Source: a virus. From it: a stretch of DNA of 21,541 bases. A program made the translations under genes and the position numbers. Below are positions 1 to 4,907 of the stretch, one piece after another; the first letter of the stretch is position 1; every line of letters begins with the position of its first letter. The stretch spans positions 1 to 21,541 of IMG/VR virus record IMGVR_UViG_3300033064_003828; one strand, written 5' to 3'. The notes beneath the pieces are model-generated. The model did no database searches. It saw nothing but the letters and a program-made list of their open reading frames with translations, and was not told the origin of the DNA.

Positions 1-212
1 GGCCAGGGGCAATTGGGACATGGATTTGAGTCATCATCCATATTCCAAAATTGTTCACATAACGGGCAACTATGTGGGTAGCCATTTCTGCTTATTTTTC
101 CCTTTTTATAAAGGTACCCTATTGCCTGCCACTTATGTTCTATACCTGTTTGTGCTAAATACTTCCATAACACTTGACAGTCCTTAATGAATTGTTCTCT
201 AGTACTAAGCAT
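1..212 (-). CDS. Small Cys-rich (zinc-knuckle-like) phage protein, C-terminus cut by window edge
   Basis: Reading frame on the minus strand starts at an ATG whose first base is 212 and stays open for 70 codons to the edge of the window, so the C-terminus is missing. A purine-rich AAGGGAAAA lies just upstream as ribosome binding site. The start overlaps the stop of the upstream gene by 8 bases, which indicates co-translation. The visible protein has an N-terminal helix-rich part, then a CPLC motif (residues 49-52) and CPNC motif (65-68) separated by an acidic loop. That is the layout of a small treble-clef or zinc-ribbon-like metal site. Short proteins with CPLC...CPxC pairs are common in phage accessory regions, but their roles are mostly unknown. 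The metal-binding reading is inference; no enzymatic function can be assigned. Confidence 0.7.
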   Translation of the reverse strand, partial: MLSTREQFIKDCQVLWKYLAQTGIEHKWQAIGYLYKKGKISRNGYPHSCPLCEQFWNMDDDSNPCPNCPW

Positions 213-621
213 AAATTTTTCCCTTCACTTCCATCACTCTTTCAGAGTTTATTTTGATTTGGTTACAAGTTATTGACAATAGATTATTTGTATTTATACT
301 GCCAATAAACCTTCCACCCTTGTACTCAACCTCAAATATAAGGTTTAGAGGATACCCATGTACTGATGCCCATTCAATTGCTTCATTTAAATCAATAAAT
401 AGACACCATCCAAACTCCCCAAAGTCATCTTTCCATGAATGATTAATATCATAGCTACTCCTATAACTCCTTTCAATCATCCACTTATCAAATACTATTT
501 GCTTTTTACTTCGTGAATATGGAGTAGTTAATTCGCCAGAATTATACCTGATAATAAGGCATTTATAACCTATTCCACTCTTTAAGTCCTTTGGTATTGG
601 TTGTTTATTGTTCAAGCACAT
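205..621 (-). CDS. Met-Cys family phage protein of unknown function, paralogue 1
   Basis: A 138-residue protein with a good ribosome binding site (AAAGGA about 9 bases before the ATG). It begins Met-Cys and then has KSGIGY near residue 15, a GELTTPY segment near residue 30, an FGWCLFIDLNEAIEWA segment in the middle and VEYKGGRFIGS near the C-terminus. The gene just upstream (643-1032) has the same order of landmarks: MC start, KSGFGY, GKLISPY, GFHFFTNKRVALKFL, LQYRSGKYSG. The two therefore look like diverged tandem paralogues. From memory this layout (Met-Cys start, a SPY motif, a GFH-like motif, a late basic Gly-rich strand) recurs in uncharacterised phage proteins, but I cannot name a domain. 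There are no membrane segments. It overlaps the next gene downstream by 8 bases. Function unknown. Confidence 0.85.
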   Translation of the reverse strand: MCLNNKQPIPKDLKSGIGYKCLIIRYNSGELTTPYSRSKKQIVFDKWMIERSYRSSYDINHSWKDDFGEFGWCLFIDLNEAIEWASVHGYPLNLIFEVEYKGGRFIGSINTNNLLSITCNQIKINSERVMEVKGKIYA

Positions 622-642
622 ATTTTAATATCCTTTCCATCC

Positions 643-1032
643 TTAATCACTTAGTATTTCAAGAGGTTTAATTTCCATTGCTGTTGAGCAAGGTAAACTC
701 TTATCATCGCTAAGATTAGTAGCTGCACTCGTTGTCCCAGAGTATTTACCACTACGATATTGTAATTTAACAAGACGAACTACTTCATTGGAATACATTT
801 GTCTGTATTGTTTTAAGAATTTTAGAGCAACTCTTTTATTAGTAAAAAAATGAAACCCTACTTGCTTTAATTCAATCTTACTCAGGCCAACCTCCTCCAT
901 AGCTCCCTGCCACATTTTGAGTGGTGTAAAAGCTTCTTTGTAGGGCGAAATTAACTTACCCTTTACTACCATTCTAACAGTATAACCAAACCCTGATTTG
1001 TGTGTTATTGGTTTAATGTTATCTATACACAT
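643..1032 (-). CDS. Met-Cys family phage protein of unknown function, paralogue 2
   Basis: A 129-residue protein, start supported by AAGGA in a leader whose 15-base core is identical to that of the 1453-1989 gene. Landmarks in order: Met-Cys at 1-2, KSGFGY near residue 12, GKLISPY near residue 25, VGFHFFTNKRVALKFL in the middle and LQYRSGKYSG near residue 91. These match the neighbouring 205-621 protein, so the pair probably arose by duplication. The conserved Cys directly after the initiator Met would become the N-terminal residue if Met were removed; whether that matters is speculation. It is separated by 21 bases from its downstream paralogue and by 12 from the upstream membrane-protein gene, so it sits in the same leftward operon. 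No recognised catalytic motif. Confidence 0.85.
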   Translation of the reverse strand: MCIDNIKPITHKSGFGYTVRMVVKGKLISPYKEAFTPLKMWQGAMEEVGLSKIELKQVGFHFFTNKRVALKFLKQYRQMYSNEVVRLVKLQYRSGKYSGTTSAATNLSDDKSLPCSTAMEIKPLEILSD

Positions 1033-1035
1033 AGT

Positions 1036-1050
1036 ACTATTTCCTTATTT
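1036..1050 (-). promoter_or_regulatory. Translation-initiation leader, copy 1 of an identical 15-mer
   Basis: On the minus strand this reads AAATAAGGAAATAGT and contains the AAGGA ribosome binding site for the 643-1032 gene. It overlaps the last codon of the 1045-1434 gene. The same 15 bases occur at 1993-2007 in front of the 1453-1989 gene. Confidence 0.6.
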
Positions 1051-1434
1051 AATCAGTTGTTCAATAGTATACATAACTGGATAATTATAGGCAACTACAG
1101 CATCATAAAGACTGCCAATAAATATTACTAAAAATATCAGACCAAAGAATCCTATAATTATACCAATTATACTATACTTAACGTCAGCATCTCTGCTATA
1201 AAGTTTCTCATAATAGGGAGTCTCATATTTTAATATTTTACTAAGTCTAAGCAAAATAAGTAGTGTAGTCACCAATAAAATGGTACACATTGTGAATAAA
1301 AGTGCTGCACTAAATATTGCTTTGAATACCATATAATCCACATATTCACTGCCAAGTTCAATGGCATCTGGTTTTATATTCTGGAATGCTTCATTTAATT
1401 TACTTAAAGCATAATCTATTGTTTCTTTATTCAT
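1045..1434 (-). CDS. Two-pass membrane protein of unknown function
   Basis: A 129-residue protein with AAAGGA eight bases before its ATG. The first 35 residues are polar. Two long hydrophobic stretches follow, at roughly 38-63 (FKAIFSAALLFTMCTILLV and onward) and 86-108 (YSIIGIIIGFFGLIFLVIF), with a charged loop of about 20 residues between them (LSKILKYETPYYEKLYSRDADVK in part). A short tail follows. It would sit in the inner membrane. Two-segment small membrane proteins in phages include holins, superinfection-exclusion proteins and host-modifying proteins. Nothing here separates these, and no endolysin gene is adjacent, which weakens the holin reading. It lies inside the leftward unit, 12-18 bases from its neighbours. 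Confidence 0.8.
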   Translation of the reverse strand: MNKETIDYALSKLNEAFQNIKPDAIELGSEYVDYMVFKAIFSAALLFTMCTILLVTTLLILLRLSKILKYETPYYEKLYSRDADVKYSIIGIIIGFFGLIFLVIFIGSLYDAVVAYNYPVMYTIEQLIK

Positions 1435-1452
1435 GATTATTTCCTTTCATTT

Positions 1453-1989
1453 TTAACTAAGGTTAAACCTTCTTGGTTTCTCTAATTTCTTAACTGGTGA
1501 TACAATAGATTTTGGTTCAAAATGACAACTATAATCATCATAATACTTGTGTCCATAGCGCAGAGTATAACCACAATTAGCACATATTTCGGTGAAGTCA
1601 TCCCTAAAATTCTCGAACTGTCTTGGGTTGGAAGACTTGAAAACAGTGCCAAGAGGTGTATCAGTAGCAGTTAAGTCGTGTAGCTTATAATACAACAGCC
1701 CGTTACGTTCGGTGAGACTTGAAGTGAAAAGTTCAAGTGAAATGAATTTTTGAACATTTTGGGAGAAACAGAGACAGTCAGTCATACAGCCAGACGCTGA
1801 ATCGAAAGAAATTTTGAGAAAAATGTCATCTGTAAATGGCCCACAATTAATGAAATTCGGTATTCCCCCCATTGAAATCGGAAGCCCAGACTTAATAAAA
1901 TGTCGCTTCAGTTTGATAAATAAACGATTCTGGTCGTTAATATTTGTGCCCTCAAGGCTAACATATACCCTCTCAATTGTGTCTTTCAT
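1453..1989 (-). CDS. Hypothetical phage protein, 178 residues, Cys-containing C-terminus
   Basis: Starts at an ATG preceded by AAGGA in the conserved 15-base leader at 1993-2007. The protein is soluble, with mixed alpha/beta composition and no signal or membrane segment. It has a Gly/Pro-rich patch near residues 35-55 (SGLPISMGGIPNFINCGPF), a Cys cluster near 69-74 (GCMTDCLCF) and an ICANCGYTLRYGHKYYDDYSCHFEP segment near 134-160 whose CxxC and following His and Cys could hold a metal. I do not recognise the family. It is the first gene after the 216-base spacer holding the mirror repeat, so it may have its own promoter there. Confidence 0.8.
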   Translation of the reverse strand: MKDTIERVYVSLEGTNINDQNRLFIKLKRHFIKSGLPISMGGIPNFINCGPFTDDIFLKISFDSASGCMTDCLCFSQNVQKFISLELFTSSLTERNGLLYYKLHDLTATDTPLGTVFKSSNPRQFENFRDDFTEICANCGYTLRYGHKYYDDYSCHFEPKSIVSPVKKLEKPRRFNLS

Positions 1990-1992
1990 GAA

Positions 1993-2007
1993 ACTATTTC
2001 CTTATTT
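1993..2007 (-). promoter_or_regulatory. Translation-initiation leader, copy 2 of an identical 15-mer
   Basis: Exact copy of the leader at 1036-1050 (AAATAAGGAAATAGT on the minus strand), placing AAGGA in front of the ATG at 1989. Confidence 0.6.
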
Positions 2008-2107
2008 TTAAGGGCTACAATGTTGCTGTGCTCTTAAGTTACTGCTCTAAATTCGGTGTTTTCTCTTACTGATAAGTGTTAGCAAACTTTACTGTAATTT
2101 CTATCCC

Positions 2108-2132
2108 AACACTATAACACAAAAACACTATA
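2108..2132 (-). promoter_or_regulatory. Repeated TATAGTGTT element, possible promoter or operator for the 1453-1989 gene
   Basis: On the minus strand TATAGTGTT occurs twice, 16 bases apart (complement of 2108-2116 and 2124-2132), the distal copy joined to an alternating TATATA run. TATAGT resembles a sigma70 -10 element, but no convincing -35 sits at the right distance. A paired operator is as likely. It lies between the mirror repeat and the gene. Confidence 0.25.
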
Positions 2133-2148
2133 TATAAAGTACGATAGC

Positions 2149-2201
2149 TTTTCCTTTTCCTTTTCTTCTTTATATTACTTTCTTCTTTTCCTTTTCCTTT
2201 T
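2149..2201. repeat. Perfect homopyrimidine mirror repeat, 23-base arms, 7-base centre
   Basis: Arm 1 (2149-2171) is made only of C and T and contains two TTTTCC units followed by TTTTCTTCTTT. Arm 2 (2179-2201) is the same base string read backwards on the same strand, with no mismatch. The centre is ATATTAC. It is mirror, not inverted, symmetry, so it does not form a hairpin. Homopurine-homopyrimidine mirror repeats of this length are the classic substrate for intramolecular triplex (H-DNA). It begins directly after the stop of the 63-residue gene and ends about 160 bases upstream of the 178-residue gene. On the minus strand it is purine-only and contains repeated AAAAGGA. Confidence 0.9.
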
Positions 2202-2205
2202 ACCC

Positions 2206-2397
2206 TCAATATCGCCTAGCTAATTCCTTGAGAAAATGTTTAACCTTCCGTACCAGTCTCTTATATTGACTATGTTGAGTACCTATTTCATAAGCCCTCC
2301 AAATCATACCATTCAATTCAGTATGAGTCTTAGGCAGCTCACTGGTTGACAATCCAGCAACTTCTAACAGTTCTGTTTGTTCTTTAGTCAGTTTCAT
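2206..2397 (-). CDS. Small basic helical protein, 63 residues, unknown function
   Basis: I place the start at the ATG with first base 2397 rather than the in-frame GTG at 2418, because AATAAGGAT lies 8 bases before that ATG and nothing similar precedes the GTG. The sequence begins MKLTKEQTELLEVAGL and continues with a Ser/Pro/Thr hinge, a helix containing WRAYEIGTQH, and a very basic C-terminal helix (YKRLVRKVKHFLKELARRY). The tail could bind nucleic acid or membrane. It is too short for a family assignment by eye. It is flanked by the mirror repeat on one side and the structured gene-free stretch on the other. Confidence 0.65.
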   Translation of the reverse strand: MKLTKEQTELLEVAGLSTSELPKTHTELNGMIWRAYEIGTQHSQYKRLVRKVKHFLKELARRY

Positions 2398-2415
2398 TTC
2401 ATTTATCCTTATTAA

Positions 2416-2487
2416 CACAGTGGCAGCAATCTATACTGAAACCGGGTGGGGAAAGACCGGGAAAGGAAATTGACCACTGCCACTGTG
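2416..2487. repeat. Inverted repeat, 11 bp perfect plus 4 bp after a bulge
   Basis: CACAGTGGCAG (2416-2426) pairs perfectly with CTGCCACTGTG (2477-2487). The stem continues inward with CAAT (2427-2430) against ATTG (2469-2472) across a 4-base bulge (2473-2476). The loop is G/A-rich on the + strand and holds ACCGGG twice (2441-2446 and 2456-2461). There is no T-run, so it is not a simple terminator. Confidence 0.75.
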
Positions 2488-2492
2488 AAGAG

Positions 2493-2615
2493 TAATTGGG
2501 TGATATAGCCTTCTGGCCCACGGGAATTAACCATTTCAGCATCGTTCTGCTTGCTATAATTGGAAAAAGGCTCTAGAGGACTCATCCAACTGGATTCCAC
2601 ACCATCACCCAAATA
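2493..2615. repeat. Long-range inverted repeat closing a possible structured RNA domain
   Basis: TTGGGTGAT (2496-2504) pairs with ATCACCCAA (2604-2612). After one mismatch two more pairs follow on the outside. Inside, minus-strand GGAATCCAGTTGGATGAGTCC-type pairing (within about 2575-2600) forms a short hairpin with a 3-base bulge. The enclosed 99 bases are otherwise of mixed composition. A closing stem plus internal hairpins is the shape of a small structured RNA, but covariation evidence is needed. Confidence 0.5.
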
Positions 2616-2709
2616 ATTATAGGGTAACATGGCACTCTTGCTGAGCTGATATGTCAGTATATACCACTCATGAATGTCTCAACTAACTACCACAGTTACC
2701 GAGAAAATA

Positions 2710-2740
2710 CCCAACCGTAATCAGGTATCCCCTGAGTTGG
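2710..2740. repeat. Bulged hairpin
   Basis: CCAAC (2711-2715) pairs with GTTGG (2736-2740) and TCAGG (2721-2725) pairs with CCTGA (2731-2735), coaxial except for a 5-base bulge on one side. The loop is TATCC. Confidence 0.5.
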
Positions 2741-2768
2741 TTACTCTCACTGCTACCCTAATAAACAA

Positions 2769-2795
2769 TGTAACTGTAGGCTTACAGGTGTTACA
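2769..2795. repeat. Bulged hairpin with tetraloop-size loop
   Basis: TGTAAC (2769-2774) pairs with GTTACA (2790-2795) and TGTA (2775-2778) with TACA (2783-2786). The loop is GGCT and there is a 3-base bulge (2787-2789). It is the second of two adjacent hairpins in the gene-free stretch. Confidence 0.5.
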
Positions 2796-2877
2796 ACTTT
2801 GTCTCTTGCTTTACCACGCTACAGATTTACACACTGCTTTAAGTATTGGTATATTCAAACTTGTTATTTAAAGGAAA

Positions 2878-3096
2878 TTAATCTATTCTTTTAATTGAGA
2901 ATATTTGGAAGTCATTATTAATACATGGTGGAGATTCATGAAGGGAGAACCTCTGAAGAAGCTGTGCTTGTATCAATATCAAAGCTGAAAATATATCAGT
3001 TTGACGAACCTCAATGGTTTCCTTCCAAGCCTTTATAGTTTTCTTATCTTGAGTTCCCGCCTTACTACCAAATATACATCTATAAGTATTGAACAT
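2878..3096 (-). CDS. Hypothetical small phage protein, 72 residues
   Basis: The start is well supported: AGAAAGGAAAG lies 7-8 bases before the ATG. The protein begins MFNTYRCIFGSKAGTQDKK, has a basic stretch, then IEVRQTDIFSALILIQAQLLQRF, a probable strand-plus-helix, and a polar tail with a PPC motif. There is no membrane segment long enough to call, no signal peptide and no recognised family. It follows the 87-residue gene by 60 bases and would be the second gene of the leftward unit. Its stop is followed by the gene-free structured stretch. Confidence 0.7.
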   Translation of the reverse strand: MFNTYRCIFGSKAGTQDKKTIKAWKETIEVRQTDIFSALILIQAQLLQRFSLHESPPCINNDFQIFSIKRID

Positions 3097-3156
3097 AATT
3101 ACTTTCCTTTCTATTCTATTCTATTTCAACCAAAAAGGGGCGTTAGCCCCTTGCTA

Positions 3157-3420
3157 CTACTTACCTGGTTGCGTTGCGAAGATGTCATCTCTGGTGAGAG
3201 CTGGAGCTGCCTCGATGAGTTTGAGTTCGTTGAGTGCTTCGTCTCTGAGTTCTTTGAGCTTTTCCTTTTCAACAATGGCCTTGTAAGCCTCTTTGTTGTT
3301 GGAGAAAAAGACAGCTACAACACCTGGCTTGAACTCTGTAGTGTAGACATTCTGGTCTGTGCGGGTGGTAAGTGAGTTGCCTTGGTCGTCTTTGGTAGTA
3401 ATAGGCCATTTAATGTGCAT
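3157..3420 (-). CDS. Hypothetical small phage protein, 87 residues; first gene of the leftward unit
   Basis: Has a strong ribosome binding site (AAGGAGT, 7 bases before the ATG). The N-terminal half looks like a small beta domain (HIKWPITTKDDQGNSLTT, then FKPGVVAVFFSNNKEAYKA) and the C-terminal half is a charged helix (VEKEKLKELRDEALNELKLIE). It resembles small cytoplasmic phage proteins, but I cannot name a family. Codon choice is somewhat richer in G and C at third positions than in the genes to its left. As the first gene after the divergent control region it is probably transcribed early or strongly; that is inference from position. Confidence 0.8.
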   Translation of the reverse strand: MHIKWPITTKDDQGNSLTTRTDQNVYTTEFKPGVVAVFFSNNKEAYKAIVEKEKLKELRDEALNELKLIEAAPALTRDDIFATQPGK

Positions 3421-3442
3421 AAGTTACTCCTTGTGTGATTAA

Positions 3443-3468
3443 TGAAAAGTACTGAAAAGTTGAAAAGT
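3443..3468. repeat. Three TGAAAAGT 8-mers, possible operators
   Basis: TGAAAAGT occurs at 3443-3450, 3453-3460 and 3461-3468, the last two directly abutting and the first offset by 10 bases (one helical turn). They lie 23-48 bases upstream of the start codon at 3420, where a repressor or activator of the leftward unit would bind. The exact regulatory role is inference. Confidence 0.6.
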
Positions 3469-3514
3469 CAAAAACCTTAACGGGTACGGGGGTCAAGTAG
3501 TATGGCCACGTATT

Positions 3515-3700
3515 CCATCACTTAAAAAAATAAATAACTTTTTTATTGCTATCATCTTTCGTCTCATTGGCTATCCACCCTATCATGCAAAAAATCTGAT
3601 AACTTTTTCCCAATAGCTCTATTTTATTCTACTGCTGTTCACTCCATCATTGAAAAATTTCAATAACTTTTCTTGCAGCACTTTATTCCCTTTTCGCTGC
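3515..3700. repeat. Three imperfect direct repeats with 64-65 base period
   Basis: The shared core is a CYATCA box (3515, 3580, 3644), an A-run, then ATAACTTTT (3534, 3599, 3663). The boxes keep the same 19-base spacing to ATAACTTTT in all three copies, and the copies are 65 and 64 bases apart. The remaining parts of each unit are more diverged and pyrimidine-rich. Read on the minus strand each unit is A-run-GTTAT, about 14 bases, then GATRG, pointing toward the leftward genes. They could be tandem phage promoters, iterons or operators. Confidence 0.7.
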
Positions 3701-3723
3701 CACTATTTTATTTTAAAAAGTAC

Positions 3724-3755
3724 TTGTTTCCTATAACGTGGGTAGTGTATATTTG
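3724..3755 (+). promoter_or_regulatory. Candidate promoter of the rightward unit
   Basis: TTGTTT (3724-3729), an 18-base spacer and TATATT (3748-3753) make a weak sigma70-type promoter. The same site read as TATATTTG (3748-3755) fits the Bacteroidota -7 consensus TAnnTTTG with a TTG 21 bases upstream. It lies about 45 bases before the first rightward start codon. The match is short and the assignment tentative. Confidence 0.4.
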
Positions 3756-3800
3756 AGAGTGTTAAATGAGTCTTAATTAATTAATAAAGTGAGAATAAAA

Positions 3801-4076
3801 ATGAGTGAGAATAGTAGTGGCCAAAAAGAGCAGAAGCATCAAATTATTATTAGTAAAATTGTTTCCCTTGAGGCGACAATTAACAGACTTGAGCACTTTG
3901 TTAGAGAAGTTCAAGGTAATATTCAACCAGCTACAAATCCCAAAGTACCGGTAAATAAATCATTGCTTACCATTATGCCTTTATCTGAATTTCTAAGTCA
4001 AGCGCCTGACAGAATAATTAAAATGGATGTAAGCTTATCTGAAATATTATCCAGCTTAAAAGAATCACTGTTTTAA
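3801..4076 (+). CDS. Small coiled-coil protein, first gene of the rightward unit
   Basis: I choose the ATG at 3801 (91 residues) over an in-frame GTG at 3789, because GTGAG sits seven bases before the ATG while only an AT run precedes the GTG. Residues about 12-42 (HQIIISKIVSLEATINRLEH and on) show spaced hydrophobic positions typical of a short coiled coil. A Pro-rich linker (PATNPKVP) and a second helical region follow. A structural or adaptor role is possible, but the family is not recognised. It is followed after two bases by the next gene. Confidence 0.75.
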   Translation: MSENSSGQKEQKHQIIISKIVSLEATINRLEHFVREVQGNIQPATNPKVPVNKSLLTIMPLSEFLSQAPDRIIKMDVSLSEILSSLKESLF

Positions 4077-4078
4077 TA

Positions 4079-4321
4079 ATGAAACTATTTAGATGTGATG
4101 TTTGTGGGAGAGATGTTACAAATGAGAGTCAATTAGAAATTGTTAATGTTGGAGCTTTAGATACTGAAACACTTTTAATGAGAACCAATTATGAAATGTG
4201 TAAATCGTGCTTTGATAAGTATTTCTTCCTAAGAGCTGAGATGACTAAGCCTTTACGAATTGAATTTAGGCAAATATATGCTGAAGCTATGTTAAACTTG
4301 CTTGAGAATCAAGGTGAATAA
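4079..4321 (+). CDS. Small zinc-ribbon-like protein, 80 residues
   Basis: Begins MKLFRCDVCGRDVTN, giving a CxxC pair at residues 6-9. A second pair, CKSC, lies near residues 41-44, followed by FDKYF. Two CxxC pairs about 30 residues apart are the pattern of a zinc ribbon or treble clef, and many small phage proteins carry it. The remainder is helical. There is no strong ribosome binding site; the start lies two bases after the previous stop, so translation is probably coupled. Its stop overlaps the start of the PGDYG-type gene. Metal binding is inferred; the partner is unknown. Confidence 0.8.
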   Translation: MKLFRCDVCGRDVTNESQLEIVNVGALDTETLLMRTNYEMCKSCFDKYFFLRAEMTKPLRIEFRQIYAEAMLNLLENQGE

Positions 4322-4574
4322 TAAGTATCGCAAGAAACCAGTTATAATTGAAGCTATACAGTGGACTAAAGAAACAATGCCTGAGGTTATGAAGTTCACT
4401 AAGGAATTAGGTGAGAAACGCTTAATAAATATTGATGATACAATGTTAGTAATAAGAACTTTAGAAGGTGACATTGTTGCTAAGCCTGGTGATTACATTA
4501 TTAAAGGAATCAAGGGTGAATTTTATCCTTGTAGAGCAGACATATTTAAGCTAACTTATGAAGAAGTGAAATAA
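4314..4574 (+). CDS. PGDYG-type phage protein
   Basis: I prefer the GTG at 4314 as start (86 residues; an in-frame TTG at 4302 would add four), since family members as I remember them begin just before the KYRKKPV motif. The sequence has KYRKKPVIIEAIQW at 4-17, then a variable middle, VIRTLEGDIVAKPGDYIIKG at 47-65 and GEFYPCRADIFKLTYEEV at the end. This arrangement (KKPVxxEAxQW ... PGDYxIxGxxGEFYPCxxDIFxxTY) is a widespread small phage family whose PGDY core gave the domain its name. Its biochemical role is unknown. It overlaps the upstream gene by 8 bases. Confidence 0.85.
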   Translation: MNNKYRKKPVIIEAIQWTKETMPEVMKFTKELGEKRLINIDDTMLVIRTLEGDIVAKPGDYIIKGIKGEFYPCRADIFKLTYEEVK

Positions 4575-4593
4575 TTTACAAGGTGATATTATA

Positions 4594-4710
4594 ATGGCTA
4601 CAACAAAAGTGAGAAAGTGGATTGCTCTTCCAATTGGATTATTTGTTACTTTCCTATGTGAATTATGGATTGGAAGCAACTGGTCATATAGATACTTAAG
4701 GAAAAGATAA
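4594..4710 (+). CDS. Tiny single-pass membrane protein, 38 residues
   Basis: A short frame with a good ribosome binding site (AAGGTG, 8 bases before the ATG) that ends in TAATG overlap with the next gene. The product has a basic N-terminus (MATTKVRKW), a hydrophobic segment at about 10-27 (IALPIGLFVTFLCELWI) and a basic tail (YRYLRKR). The basic residues at both ends do not fix the topology. The coupling and ribosome site argue that it is real despite its length. Function unknown; small phage membrane peptides include lysis and exclusion factors. Confidence 0.65.
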   Translation: MATTKVRKWIALPIGLFVTFLCELWIGSNWSYRYLRKR

Positions 4711-4907
4711 TGGCTACAATTACAGTTACAGACGTACAATTATATAGCCTCAAGAAAACTCATGGGAACATCTTTAAAAACATTGAAAATAGGTGGGAAG
4801 TGATTGTTGGCATTTTAACCTTAAATTTGGGTAAAATTAAAATAGTGGAAGCTACAAGAGTTAAAGAGCTATTTAAAACAAAAGTTGAATATGAGGTGGA
4901 ACAGTAA
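4710..4907 (+). CDS. Hypothetical phage protein, 65 residues
   Basis: The ATG shares its A with the preceding TAA stop, and AAGGAAAAG lies 5-6 bases upstream. The product MATITVTDVQLYSLKKTHGN... is lysine-rich with alternating hydrophobic residues (VIVGILTLNLGKIKIVEATRV), suggesting a small beta-rich fold. Its own stop overlaps the next start as TAATG. No family recognised. The tight coupling on both sides shows that it belongs to the same translational unit. Confidence 0.75.
   Translation: MATITVTDVQLYSLKKTHGNIFKNIENRWEVIVGILTLNLGKIKIVEATRVKELFKTKVEYEVEQ

Larger units (their letters stand above)
2398..2877. other. Gene-free stretch with several inverted repeats, candidate structured RNA region
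   Basis: About 480 bases between two minus-strand genes with no reading frame that has a credible ribosome binding site. Two open frames exist (minus 2412-2630, plus 2674-2871), but both lack Shine-Dalgarno signals, read through the inverted repeats and give protein-like strings of odd composition. The stretch contains a 11+4 bp stem (2416-2487), a long-range 9 bp stem enclosing about 100 bases (2493-2615), and two compact hairpins (2710-2740, 2769-2795). No tRNA can be folded from it by eye. Flanking genes run leftward, so a minus-strand transcript is the likelier carrier. Confidence 0.5.
3421..3800. promoter_or_regulatory. Divergent intergenic control region
   Basis: A 380-base AT-rich, gene-free stretch between the leftward (ends 3420) and rightward (starts 3801) units. 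It contains three TGAAAAGT 8-mers next to the leftward gene, three imperfect 64-65 base repeats in the centre, and a promoter-like element followed by a TTAATTAATTAAT run before the rightward gene. It must carry the start sites of both units. It could also hold a replication origin, but no DnaA-box series or replication gene is visible to support that. Confidence 0.7.

Noticed and set aside
1045-1434. Holin
   Set aside because: Two membrane segments alone do not show it, and no endolysin is next to it. Left as membrane protein of unknown function.
2496-2612. Hammerhead-like ribozyme suspected from GGATGAG and GAAA near each other on the minus strand
   Set aside because: The conserved CTGATGA core is not present and the GAAA is not placed against a cleavage site; the motif does not fit.
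2412-2630. Open frame of 72 codons on the minus strand
   Set aside because: No clear ribosome binding site, and it runs through the 11 bp inverted repeat and the long-range stem. I treat the region as non-coding, though a conserved homologue would reverse this.
2674-2871. Open frame of 65 codons on the plus strand
   Set aside because: No ribosome site, opposite to all neighbouring genes and overlapping two hairpins. The product is Leu/Thr-rich without a recognisable pattern.
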